This document shows, piece by piece, positions 53,101 to 63,796 of a DNA stretch of 64,000 nt. How positions within the stretch are numbered: the stretch's first letter is position 1; every line of letters begins with the position of its first letter. The position numbers and the translations under genes are program-made. Under the pieces are notes generated by a model, which saw only the letters and a program-made list of their open reading frames with translations, did not search any database and was not told where the DNA came from. The DNA comes from Paulinella micropora (Eukaryota > Cercozoa > Imbricatea > Euglyphida > Paulinellidae): contig WBZZ01003222.1 of NCBI GenBank assembly GCA_019918135.1, positions 46,001-110,000 on the forward strand, given 5' to 3'.

Positions 53101-54120
53101 TCGTTTTGATAAGAATGCTTTCATGCTTGTTATGGTGTCGTAATGGTTCATTGTTTTTAGTATGTATATGTTCCTTTTGTCCTTCATCTCAGTCTTATAA
53201 ACTATTTTGTCTGGATATTCAACAATAACAATGTTGTAGTCAATGTGCTTAGCAAACTCACTAATTTCAGAAAGCCCACATAAATCTTTCATGACACCAG
53301 CCTCCTCGTGCAGTTTGTTTGCCAGTTCGTCTTGGATTCTGCGTCCTTTTCTGATTTGCTCGTATTTTGTGTGTTCCTCAATCTTTGCTTTCGCTACAAC
53401 GATTGCCCTTGCCAAACATATGTTGTCGTCATTGTTTATTCGTATTACACCTTTCTTTTTATACATGTCTGTTTCTGTTATTGCTTTCAATCTTGCTCCT
53501 CCTTCTGGCATCCTTACACCCACAAAATTGAAATCAATAAGTTCCATAGTTGCTCCTTCTTCGTCCATATAGTTTTCGTCGTTTGATTGCAGTATAGATT
53601 CTAATCTAGTCAGTATATCTTCTAAATTGAAATCTTTTACTTTTATTAATTTTTGGTTTTGTACATTCCAAGTTGAAGGAATAGCACTAATACGTATTTG
53701 TATTAAGTCATTGTCTTTGTAAAGTGTTTTAAAGTCTTCAATTATGGATCCTATCATACCTATAATACCCTCTAATGGAAACTTTTTCACTTTTTTAGAC
53801 ATTGATTTACTTAATTTAATAGTATATACCGATTGCCCCACAGGTAGTTTGTGTTCAGTGTCAATCCTTATTAGTTTATAACCATTGAACTCAATTACTT
53901 GTGGTTCAACATATTTTCTTTCCCTTTGTTTTCGCTCAGGTTCAGAATAAAACCTTTCAGGGTCAGATAGTGCTCCCCTTGTCGTTGTTATCTCATAAAA
54001 CCTAGTTCCGTTCGGCTTTTTAACATATAACTTGTTTTGCCTTATCTGATATGTTATTTTTGCTTCCGCCAACTTGTCCAAGTTCCATGTGTGTCCGCCA
54101 TAGTCGATGGTGTTCGCCAT
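50147..54120 (-). pseudogene. PLV protein-primed DNA polymerase B, broken in two places
   Basis: ATG at 54120. The N-terminal region holds a Cys/His-rich block (about residues 315-410). Exonuclease motifs: 'YVFFDFEANQ', 'FIAHNARGYDCQF', 'YCHSDVDI'. Polymerase motifs: A 'YIDVCSLYPTVMYY', B 'LCLNSLWGKFGQ', C 'YHDTDSVIY', and a C-terminal 'TLPYGY'. About 1,320 codons, normal for pPolB of Mavericks, which copies the linear genome from a protein primer. Break 1: a TA-repeat change at ~52,185-52,193 (2-bp gain) shifts the frame right after Exo III. Break 2: TAA at 50468-50470 in 'GFSMN*ETCKKLN'; the same frame continues to the natural end. All catalytic motifs remain readable. Inactive as it stands. 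Confidence 0.9.
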
Positions 54121-54235
54121 ATATTTATTGGAATATATTTTTTCCAAAAAATATTTTTATTTTATATATAATATATATATATATATAAAATATTATCTTA
54201 TATTTAATATTAAATTCAATTTTTTTTTTCAGGTC
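54121..54235. promoter_or_regulatory. AT-only spacer upstream of PolB
   Basis: A run of TATATATATATATAAAAT alternation (about 54160-54190) directly upstream of the PolB start, plausible as a TATA-type promoter. Confidence 0.4.
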
Positions 54236-54451
54236 TCAATTTTCACCGACAATATTCTGGAGTCTAATAAGGTCAGCCTTGGTTTTTTCTCTTTTCTCTT
54301 TTGATTTTCTCAGTATGTCTGCCTTGTTTTTTTGATAATATTCTTTTGCTCTCATAAGTGCTTTCTCTTTATTTCTTCTTTGATACTCTCTCATACGTTC
54401 AGCGTGTTTTGCCCTTGCCTCCTCCGCAGTATATGTTGGATGTCTTCCCAT
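54236..54451 (-). CDS. PLV small charged helical protein (71 aa)
   Basis: ATG at 54451. 'TYTAEEARAKHAERMREYQR' ... 'KALMRAKEYYQKNKADILRK': nearly all helix with alternating Arg/Lys and Glu, similar to the basic helical stretches of nucleic-acid-binding proteins. Intact. Function unknown. Confidence 0.55.
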   Translation of the reverse strand: MGRHPTYTAEEARAKHAERMREYQRRNKEKALMRAKEYYQKNKADILRKSKEKREKTKADLIRLQNIVGEN

Positions 54452-54487
54452 TTATATTATATATAATATATTTTTTATTATATTTAA

Positions 54488-54625
54488 ATGAAAGTTAATC
54501 AAACTCGCAACAGGAGAGGACTTTCATTTTTTCACAAAAAAAAGATAACTAAGTTCAGGACAGCAGTAAAAACTAAGAGACGGGTTTTGATGTCTCTTCG
54601 TGTTGATTTGGCAAAAGATAGATGA
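54488..54625 (+). CDS. PLV very small basic protein (45 aa)
   Basis: ATG 54488 to TGA 54623-54625. About a third of the residues are Lys or Arg ('MKVNQTRNRRGLSFFHKKKI', 'AVKTKRRVLMSLRVDLAKDR'). Divergent from the 71-aa gene with a 36-bp AT-rich gap. Its short length makes chance possible, but composition and placement resemble a DNA-condensing peptide gene. Confidence 0.4.
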   Translation: MKVNQTRNRRGLSFFHKKKITKFRTAVKTKRRVLMSLRVDLAKDR

Positions 54626-55289
54626 GTTATCTTTTTTTTTAGAGTTTGAGAGAAATTCATATATGGACTATTTATTGATTAAGAATGCTTGTATTGAATT
54701 TGGATGAAATTATGTATATTTTTATTGAAATTAATAGTAAGACGAATTTATATGAAAATAGCCTTATTTTATATAAAAAGATAAGTGTCCTATAGTGGTA
54801 CCTATAGTAGTTGCAATCTGCAGCTGGTTTCGAAAAGTAATCTCACCATGCAGTTTCTTTCGTTGTGGCCATTGTTTTCCATTTTTTTTTTGCAGGCAAC
54901 AGTTTTGTTTTTTGGTGGAGTTTTTGCTGGCAGTCTGGTTGCATGAAGCTACTTGAGTTCGTTGTGTTGGTATAGCTTTTTTGTTACTGTATGCTTTGTG
55001 TGCTTTGCTGTCGTATCTTCATTGATGCAGTGAGCTGTTTTTCTTTGGCTGCAGCTTGTTTTTTTGGTTCGGATGGATCGTCTTGCTTCAAAGCATACAT
55101 GGACCTCAGGTCGGCCATGGATTTTGCTCTATGTTGCCTGTCTGTTTGCTCGCAATATGACTTCTTAATTGCATTTGGATGGCCAGGGCAAAGCGATGAC
55201 TCGTCCTCCCCTGTTTTGTCCAAGAATTCCAAACTAGAGGATGCAAGATTCGGCTGCCACAGCTGGCAGGTTGCTTTCTTCGTTCATGT
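54626..55289. other. Right flank of the PLV; no confirmed terminal inverted repeat
   Basis: AT-rich to ~54,830, with CTATAGTGGTACCTATAG at 54792-54809. From 54,840 composition changes. A minus-strand frame at 54984-55232 ('MADLRSMYALKQDDPSEPKK') looks mildly coding with no known domain. No left-end partner for a PLV inverted repeat could be found, as expected if the left end is lost. Confidence 0.4.
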
Positions 55290-55700
55290 GTCTTGTCTTT
55301 TCTCTTCTTTTCTTCTTCTCTTTCTCTTCTCTTCTCTTTTCTTCTCTCTCTCTCCTCTTCTCTCTTCTTCTTCTCTTTTCTCTCTCTCTCTCTCTCTCGC
55401 CTTGCCTTCTTGCTTGTTTGTTTGCTTTCTCTCTCTCTCTTTCTCTTCTCTTCTCTCTCTCTCTCCTCTTCTTTCTTCTTCTTCTTCTTCTTCTTCTTCT
55501 TCTTCTTCTTCTTCTTCTTCTCTCTCTCTCGCCTTGCCTTCTTGCTTGTTTGTTTGCTTTTCTCTCTCTCTCCCCCCCCCTCTTTCTCTTCTCTCTTCTC
55601 TTCTCTCTCTCTCTCTCTCTTTCTCTCTTTCTCTCTCGCTCTCTCTCTCGCCTTGCCTTCTTGCTTATTGTTTGATTTTCTACATTTTTACAAATTGTTT
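55290..55700 (+). repeat. Polypyrimidine tract with a three-fold repeated unit
   Basis: CTCTCTC and CTT runs enclose three copies of CGCCTTGCCTTCTTGCTTGT (near 55398, 55529 and 55650), spaced ~120-130 bp. Open frames across it are artefacts. May lie in an intron. Confidence 0.8.
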
Positions 55701-55934
55701 TTATTTATTTATTTTGTTCTTGCTTTGTTTTCATATTTCATTCTGATCAATCTTTTTTTTTCCTTTCTTTTTTTGCTTTTCTTTCTTTCTTTCCTTCCTT
55801 TTTCATGCTTTCTTGGTTCTTTTTTATTTGCATGTATGCTACGTTTGTTCTATCTTTTCATATTTCATTCTTGTTCTTGCCTTGTTTTCGTTTCATATTT
55901 CACTCTTTTTGTTTTATCACTGTTGCGTTAGCGG

Positions 55935-56671
55935 CCCCATGAATCCTTCTGCGTTTTCGGAAATGTACCAAGTGGAGCCGGAGTACACTTCGGGCGCGGC
56001 TGTGCTCACCGACGGAGCGCAGTTCAATGACATGTACGGCGTTGCAGTGGATGATTCTACGTTCGAGTCTATGTATGGGTTGACTTGTATGTCGATGGCG
56101 AGCCAGCTCAGGGTGGGTTTTCATCGTCGTACAAGTCCACTGAGTGGAGCCAGGCAATAGAAACGGGGCTGCATGCTGCCTCGTCCGGGTTGTCAGAAGT
56201 GGACTTTCGGACTTCCACCCTGCCGCTGTACGCGTGTCTGGGCATCGCTCCGGCCAAAGTTGTTCGACCACGCAAAACTGATCGACCATACAAGCACAAC
56301 AAAAGGAAGATGGTTCCCGTTCCCGAGGTTCGGCCCCTTTCAGGCGTGACAAAATTTTTGGGTATGGACTACGCAAGTCTGACCAAGGACATACAATCAA
56401 AATGTTGCGCTAAATTCAAGTGCTGCGATTGGGTAAGTCCGTGGCATGCAGTCCAAGGCAGGGCGGACTCTTGCAACCAGCCCTACAAGGAGCTTACGGC
56501 TTGGGTGTGCGGCCAGCTCCAAGGCATGACTTTGCCAAATGGAGACGTTCAGTACAGGTCCACCCCTCCCGCCCCCCCCCCCCCGCGTAATAGTATGTAA
56601 ACATTTATTACTCCCATATCCAAACGCCTTCAATTTTTTTCTTCACTTCCTCTGAAACGTGCAGCCAACCT

Positions 56672-56712
<41 letters not shown>

Positions 56713-56736
56713 CTTCTTCTTTTGCAATATTACACT

Positions 56737-56772
<36 letters not shown>

Positions 56773-59452
56773 GCGTGACAGACACCGGGGTACACTCTGC
56801 CGTTCCATGTGGATGCGCATATACGGTGTCAGCAAGAATACCTTGCTGCGCGCCAAGAGCCTCATGCGCTTCTCATCGAAGCTTTATGAGCGTAAGTTTA
56901 CGCCGCAAACCGACGTCCAGGACCTGGTGGTGACCCTCATGCGCAAGTTCGTCGAAGAGTGCGAAACCATCGCGGATGGTATTTGGCATCTCCAAAGGAC
57001 AGAGGACTTCCCCGAAATCCTGCGCTATGTGCACGATAATTGGGCCTGGGCTTGCTCAACACTTCTGGTTGGCGCACGTTGCAAGAAGGATGAGCCACCG
57101 GACGAGCAGCTGATCAGGCAAGCTTGGCGTGGACACTTCAAGTTCGTCAAGCCTATCCGGGAGGGTGACTTCGCCAAGTGCGAGAAGTGCGCAGACCTTG
57201 ACTACGAGCACGAGAAGGGCTTCAAAACCCCCCTCGAGGCTGCGGATTGGCGGAACAGGAACCACCTGCATCATAAGGTACATCGCCGATGTAGAGAACA
57301 GGCTCTGCAAAGAGCGCATGAGGCCGCATTGACGAAGTCCAGATGTACTGGGTGGACCATAGATATGACTAAGCCATTCTAGATTCCCAGCTGCAGCAGA
57401 GGTAGCTAACTTGCTATACCTAAATTGCGTCAGTGCGGACCACTCATTTTGATGTTTGTGCCTGGCCGCGAATCATGAATTTCGGAGCAAGCGCGTGAAG
57501 CTCAGCGCAGGTGGGGCGACTAGCTTCAGCCACGACAAGAAGTTCATACTGTGCCACTTACCCGACGTACAGCACGGGGGCAACGAAAACTTTACCTGGT
57601 TGTACCACCTGATTCGGTGGGAGCTATTCCATCCGGACACTAAAGCGGCAGGACACTGTACATCGACTGGGATGGCGGTTCGGAGAATACGACTGGTACG
57701 GCCCTAGCTTTTTTTCCCCATCTGATCGCCAAGGGCTGGAAATAAAGATTCAAACCCACCGCATGGTCCGTTCGCACACGCACAACCCGCAGGACCAGGA
57801 GTTTTTCATTCTGCGGTACTGTGGCTGGAAGACGTCCTTGTACGTTACCTCTCTAGCCCAAGGCCTGTTCAATCTGCTCAAGGGTTTCCATAAGTCAAAG
57901 AAAAACTACATCCTTTTGCTGCTGGTTTCCAACTACGATTGGAAAGCGTATTTCGAAGGCTGTCTCAACCCGCATTGGAACTACAGGGTTGCATCGAAGC
58001 CCTTGGCGTGGGAGTACATCGTACCGGAGCCTTCCACGCACGGGCTACCTGCAGTTCGCGTAAAGACTTGGGGTGATGCGCAACAGCGCTTCCACGGCGA
58101 GCGGGATGGCCCTTACAGTCCGCCACTCATTCCCTACGTTGGCCCTCCCCCTGACAATCCGCCACTCATTCCCTACGTTGGCCCTCCCGGTAATCTTGCT
58201 ACAATCTAGTGTCAATTTTACTTCACTCTTCGACTGTTAACTTACGCTTGTGTGCAATGGTGTGCATTATGTCGATCGCGCCAAGTGCGAGACAAGCCAG
58301 CCAAACTCCCACGTGTCAACTGGGCTACCGACCAAATTAAAAGGGACACTAGATTATTGGCGCAACGGTACTGCGGACCGGCAGAGCAGGCGAGCATCAA
58401 GAATTTGTGGACAACCTTCACTGCCTCGAGCAAGTACACTGGGATGGGGAGGAGGGCGGCGGGCTTCCGGGTCGGCCGGGGCACTTCAAATGCGTCGATT
58501 CCAAGGGGGAAGAGTGGAAGGCAAATGTGCGTATCCTGGGCGATATTCCCGATGATCCCTGGGCTCTTCCCTCAGACCGACAGGCCGTTGTGGACAATAC
58601 TATTATGCTTTCCGAAGCCGAGCGCTTGTCCTTCCCGATAACGTTTTTCACCAACGACAGTCCCATGCTAAAACACCCGCGATGGTACGGAGCGCGCTAT
58701 CTGTCGGCTTGTGAGCATAAAGCGCAAGATTTCGAGAACACGCTTCCCCCACGACCGCCTCACGAACTTGTGACAGAGTGCTTGCCTGCAGAGGCGGCGG
58801 TGCTGAGCAAGGCGGTGACAGTCCCGGCCCTCAAGTCATGGTTGCAGCTACACGGGCAGTTGGCCCAAGGTAAAATGGGAGAGCTCGTTGCGAGTTTTCT
58901 AGCTCATCATGCTCAATGCAGCTTTGAAATAGCACCGCCCGCGGGCAACAAGAATGATGGCGAGCAAGTTCAACTTGAGGGTGGTCGCCGTGCCCGTGGT
59001 AGACGCGGAGGACGTGGAGGCCGCGCTCGCCGCCGCGGAGGAGCCGCTATCGTTTCTGCAGCTGATCATGATTCCTCCGATTCCGACTTACCACTTGTTC
59101 CACCAAGGCCCCCTCGCGCTCGAGCTCCTCGTCGCCGTCCGCGCATACGGCGAATGCGAGAAGAAAATAGATGACCAACTCGACGCACTGGCTGAAGTCA
59201 GCGCTAGCAGCGAATCAAGTATCGATATCAGTGATAATGAGCCAGTTGTTATGGCACTTCGACCAAGAAGTGCTGCACGCAGGGCGCTGCATCGTCTTCA
59301 CGAGTCGGAGACTGACTCCAGTCCTGGTTTGTTACCAGCCGCTTTCGTGCACTCAATGACTATGAATGGCTGCCAGATGAGTAAGTTTCTGTTCTCGTTT
59401 TTTTCTTCTTTTCTTTTCTGTTTTACGGTAACTTTGATAATTTTGAGATTTT
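55935..59452 (+). pseudogene. DUF7869-like DDE transposase gene, intron-containing and decayed
   Basis: Coding segments lie in changing frames. N-terminal: 'AQFNDMYGVAVDDSTFESMY' then 'GEPAQGGFSSSYKSTEW'. A 224-nt GT-AG intron (56558-56781) joins 'NGDVQYR' to 'LCRSMWMRIYGVSKNTLLRA'. Next come 'CEKCADLDYEHEKGF', a His-rich 'HLHHKVHRRCREQA' and 'GWTIDMTKPF' (first catalytic Asp), then 'TLYIDWDGGSEN' (near 57650), 'RMVRSHTHNPQDQEFF' (GHTHxDxDQ-type motif) and a C-terminal SAP-like helix pair ('VPALKSWLQLHGQLAQGKMG') with an Arg/Gly-rich tail. The motif order fits the DUF7869/GHTH transposon-type proteins of fungi, oomycetes and algae. Several stops and shifts show decay. The exact ends are uncertain. 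Confidence 0.55.
56558..56781 (+). other. Candidate spliceosomal intron (224 nt)
   Basis: Starts GTCCACC, ends GCGTGACAG, and contains poly-C and two long poly-T tracts before the acceptor. Splicing keeps the reading frame from '...NGDVQY' into '...LCRSMWMRIYGVSK'. Confidence 0.6.
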
Positions 59453-59472
59453 AATAATCAACACGTGACTTT

Positions 59473-61338
59473 ATAATATTGTCTATGTACCTGTGCCTGG
59501 ATACCATATGGTATCAAGAATCACCTGACTTCCGGACCTGAAAAAAATAATAAAATCAAAAAAATTTATTAATAATATTAATAAATATTATTTTTCAATT
59601 ATCAAAAGTAAGAATAATTGATTACAAATTGTTTGGAGGCCGCTGCCTCAGTGTCTGGTTTCCAACGCGCTTAAGTAAAAAAAGGATCTGATACCATGTG
59701 GTAACAAAAAAAAAACGTACTTCAAAGCGATGAAAATTAAGTCCGCTGCTTTTTTTTTTCGGTTTTCCGTTTTGTTTATGCCAGGCATGACACGTTCTGC
59801 CTTCCCCGCTGCACAATGGCATCTCAGGACCGCAGGAGGTGCAATAAAAACTAGTCATGGAGACCTTCTTTGCTGTGTAAGCATACAAACAGACTCGGCA
59901 TCTACGTCTTTTCGGCCTCTCCGTACTATCAGAATATGCTCTTCCTACCTGCTGTTTCTTTTTGACTTTGTCTGACATGATGACTAAGTGGTACCTGCAC
60001 AGTTCCATGCATTTTGGGGCGTTGGGCAGGAGCGTTGGGTTCAGAAGGGGGGACAGAGGGGCGGTCAGAATCAGGAGGAACACGACGCCTCACCTTGTTT
60101 GAGGAGGGACGAAGCAAGCACAGATTTGAAATACCCGGGCCTATTGTCGCCTTTCATCATATTGAGGTTGGCCAATGAGGACTGGCTAAAACAACAGTAA
60201 TGCTTGTACGCATTTGTGACAATAAAGTCCAGCAAAATCATGAAGTCGACCTTGCGCCAGTCATTCAAAATATTAATAAAGTACAGATTGAGAGAGTTCG
60301 ACCCGTGTCTGCACGAATTGAACATATCCACTGCATTAAACGCTGAATAATACAACACCACAGCCTCGCACCTTGGGACACTGGGTACGGTCTTACTAAA
60401 ACGGGCATTACGCGGCTTACCAGGCAAGGTTGTGGAACATGTGGCAATAATTTGCTGCTGATTATGGTCGTTTTGGTTGACTGCCAGGAGCTTTACCTCA
60501 TCCTTTTCGCATGTGGCTGAGGCCAAATCACCCTTCTCTCCCCCCCGTAAGCCCCAAAGTAGCCGCACAGGAAAGCCAGAGCGAACCGTCTTCACCACAT
60601 GATTCCAACAAAATCGACACCCCTTTTCTTCATCTCGATTGCTGTTTTGCAAGAAGCGAACCACGAGTCCCCAACGAAGATTCGACCTGTTCCCCACCAT
60701 GGCTTGGATAATCGTAATGTAGTTGCAGTTGTAACACCAAACTCATGGGCGTATTGCTTCTGCCTATCCCTATCCTTACCCTCCACCAATTCCATGGCAA
60801 TGCAGACCCCGTTTCAACATCGCAGGCGGTGTGGTACTCCCTTCCCACAGGGATTGGCTTGCGGGGGACGATCGTTTGGCCAGGAATTCCGTCTCCCGTA
60901 AATTGTCCCATACTCTCATCAATCGTAATGACTGCTCCTGGAACGATGGCTGCCCTTGCTTTTGCATCAACCGCCTCAGCGAAAGCGCGAATCGGTAAAA
61001 AAGGATCAGCATCAGTGGGGGGGGGACCAGTTCGTAAGCACTTCAGTATGGTGTCGAATCTGTTCAAGGCCATATACTCTCCAAAACCATCCCCTGGCAG
61101 TCCGTCTGTACCCTCACCATCCTTGGGTGCCCAGTGTGACCTCCTGCGACCCCTGTCCGCCAATGAAATGCGAAGCGACAACCCCAAAAAAACCATGAAT
61201 TCTTCTGTTGTCAATGCCCTGGCTAATCTGTGATTTTCCTGCTTCGCTAGCTCCTGGTTGGTAAGTTGTAAAATGGTTGTAACAGCAGACATCGGGAAAA
61301 AATGAAGAAAGTGTCTACAAGTAGGAAAAATGCACACA

Positions 61339-61373
<35 letters not shown>

Positions 61374-62437
61374 AAAGCAATTGCGAAATATTTTGCATCA
61401 AAGTGGACACCATGTTTGCATACAACAAAGACAAGAAAAAGTAAGTTGAAAATTTATTTTGATTAAGGTTTTTCTCTGAAACAACAAAACAATATTCAAT
61501 GAAAATTACATACACATGTAAAGAAAGTGTAAAGGGTGTTGGGCTATACTGGAATAGTGAAAAGAAAGCGAAACAACAGAGAGAGAGGAGGTGGGGCGTG
61601 AGTGGGGAGACATCAAACTTGTCTTCCATCGTAGACTTTGCTTTGTGTCGAGGCCGATCTGCGCTCCAGTCCACTGCCTGCGGTCCCACCTTCCACTGGA
61701 ACCCCTTCCCCAAAAGCCTTTCTTTCTCTTCCTCTAATTGCCCTGCTGTAAAAGGGCTAGGGTTTAGAAAGGGAACCGCTTCATCCTCTCCTCCCTCCTC
61801 CTCCTCTTCGTTTTCCTGCTCCTGTACCTGGTCGTTCTGGTCCTGTTTTTGTTCATCATCCTGCACCTCTTGTTTTTCTTCTTCGTCCTCCGATAATTCC
61901 ATCTCTACCTCTTCCTCGTCCTCATTCACTTCCAACTCGACCCTGCCTGCCCAGGCTCGGGCCTCAAATGCTTGGTCAAGAAGTAATAATTCTTCTCGTC
62001 AAAACGCATCGTAGCTAAAGCTTTTTGGTGTTTTGTTTCTTTTTCTTTCAACACCCCCAAAGCCATAATGTGTTGAAAGGTGGGATTACCAAATTTCTTT
62101 TGGCCCATGGCTTTCCAAACTGAGAAACTGGGACTGAAAGGGTGTCTCCCACCTCTATCTTTTCTCAAAAAAATCGTTATGTGGTAGGTTCACGTGGAAA
62201 AAGGGCAGTGGGAGTGGTCACCCTTCAATAATAAAAAAGAACTTCAACTAAAAATTTTGTTAAGAAATTTTACGAGTCGCTTCCTAGGGACTTTTTCAAC
62301 ATTTTTCTAGTGTTTTATTCATCAAAACTGCTCCGGTTTGATCGAGAGAATTTTTTGAAAAAAGTTCTGAAAAACTGATACCATATGGTATCATCCGATA
62401 CCATATGGTATCACCAGGCACATAGACAATATTATTG
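59473..62437 (-). mobile_element. piggyBac-like DNA transposon with inverted repeats
   Basis: The left end AATATTGTCTATGT..GTGCCTGG..ATACCATATGGTATC (59477-59515) matches the reverse complement of the right end (62398-62435). The palindrome ATACCATATGGTAT occurs once at the left end, twice at the right (62379-62392 and 62399-62412) and as a degenerate copy near 59690. The element encloses the transposase on the minus strand. A TTAA target duplication was not evident next to the repeats. Confidence 0.75.
59650..62168 (-). pseudogene. piggyBac-like transposase (DDE_Tnp_1_7)
   Basis: 5' part: 'KKFGNPTFQHIMALGVLKEK' and an acidic run (about 61770-61935). An intron ending TACTTGTAG near 61319 probably precedes 'SAVTTILQLTNQELAKQENH' and 'TTEEFMVFLGLSLRIS'. 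Catalytic aspartates are visible in 'VITIDESMGQFTGDG', 'IFVGDSWFASCKTAIEM' and 'AFNAVDMFNSCRHG'. The C-terminal Cys-rich zinc finger 'CRVCLYAYTAKK' ... 'YCTSCGPEMPLC' is typical of piggyBac. Two frame changes (about 60,790 and 60,600) indicate an inactive copy. It would have catalysed TTAA-targeted cut-and-paste transposition. Confidence 0.8.
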
Positions 62438-62439
62438 AA

Positions 62440-63442
62440 TATTAAAAGACTGCTTGCGTGAAATTCGGAAAATTTATTCAAGTTATAAACTAATTCTTGA
62501 CGCGGCAGGTTGAAACTTGATTAATATTGAATTCGAACGATCCTGATCTAAATTAAATATCACGCGCAGAAACGCCGATCATCTAGTTGATTTTCATTTT
62601 TTTTTCTGACTTGGAAAAATTTTAATGTGAAAAAACTTTTTTTAAAAAAAATTAAATTTTAAATTCAAATTCGAAGTGCGACATTCGAAATCTTTTCAAA
62701 TATGTTAAATGGAGTGCCCTTGATGATTTAACATCATTATTAACAATGGGGAATGTGTAAGCGATGAGAGAAACAACAAACAAATCTTAGAAAAAATCAG
62801 TAAAAAATCAACTTTTAATGCTGACTTTTCTGATGCCACTGCGGCCCGTCCAAGTATGGCCAGTGGTACCTAAATCATTGTTTATCATCTATTAATAATA
62901 TCATCATATTCAATAAATACAACGTTTAGAGTCATTTGTTCAAGTATTTCAGAAGAAGTAAAAAATCATATCATATAATTTCGTGAAATCCAGACATCTG
63001 ATTTCGTTGTAATGTTTGTTGTAACTATTCCTCTGCAGTGCTTGAAGTTAATAATATTAAACAATTTAAATTTTGTTTTCGCAAAGACATTCACATAAAA
63101 AATACTTGCCACTAAGAGGAATAAATGGAAAGCTGAAGAGATAAAAAAATAATATTATAAAATAGTTCACAGCGGGATATTGTTACAAATATGGAAATAT
63201 CAAGTTTGTCAAACGGAATATCCTGTTCAACAGGATGTCAGCAAACTAGATATTTTTTGACACAATGTATATATACTGTTTCAACGGGATACGGTCATCG
63301 ATATCTCGTTCAAACATGCCAGTGGTATTAAATGAATTATTAATAAAAAACATAGCATTAAAGGAATTATTATACATAAAAAATAGTTACCACTAATAGG
63401 AATAAGTGAGAAGCTGAAGAGATAAAAATAATAATAAAATAA
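62440..63442. other. AT-rich spacer with a ~70-bp direct repeat
   Basis: 63097-63167 and 63371-63441 share ACATAAAAAATA.TT.CCACTAA, GGAATAA.TG and AAGCTGAAGAGATAAAAA. A small perfect palindrome ATCCTGTTCAACAGGAT lies at 63220-63236. GCCAGTGGTA recurs at ~62859 and ~63318. No gene seen. Confidence 0.5.
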
Positions 63443-63681
63443 TTATTTATTATTAATACGTGCTTTTTTACGAGCTGCACCCTCTAGCATAGTCTCGCAT
63501 GACTTCTTTTGCGTTTGAATCATATGCCAAGCAAGTTCCCTCGGGTTGTCGTAGAACTCAAGTGCTAGTTCCGTGGCATGTATTTCATCTTCAATCCCCA
63601 AGTTTCTGTTAACAGTATGTGTGACCTTCGATTTGAGCTGTCGTAGATGTGCTGTCAGTTCGGCTTTTGTAACCTTACACA

Positions 63682-63738
<57 letters not shown>

Positions 63739-63750
63739 GACTACCACTTG

Positions 63751-63796
<46 letters not shown>

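Noticed and set aside
55241-55931. Ser/Leu/Phe-rich frames of 144-251 codons
   Set aside because: Translations of CT and CTT microsatellites; no conserved coding signal.
56670-56772. Long poly-T tracts as a retroelement poly(A) tail
   Set aside because: They lie inside a GT-AG intron whose removal preserves a coding frame, so an intronic pyrimidine tract is simpler.
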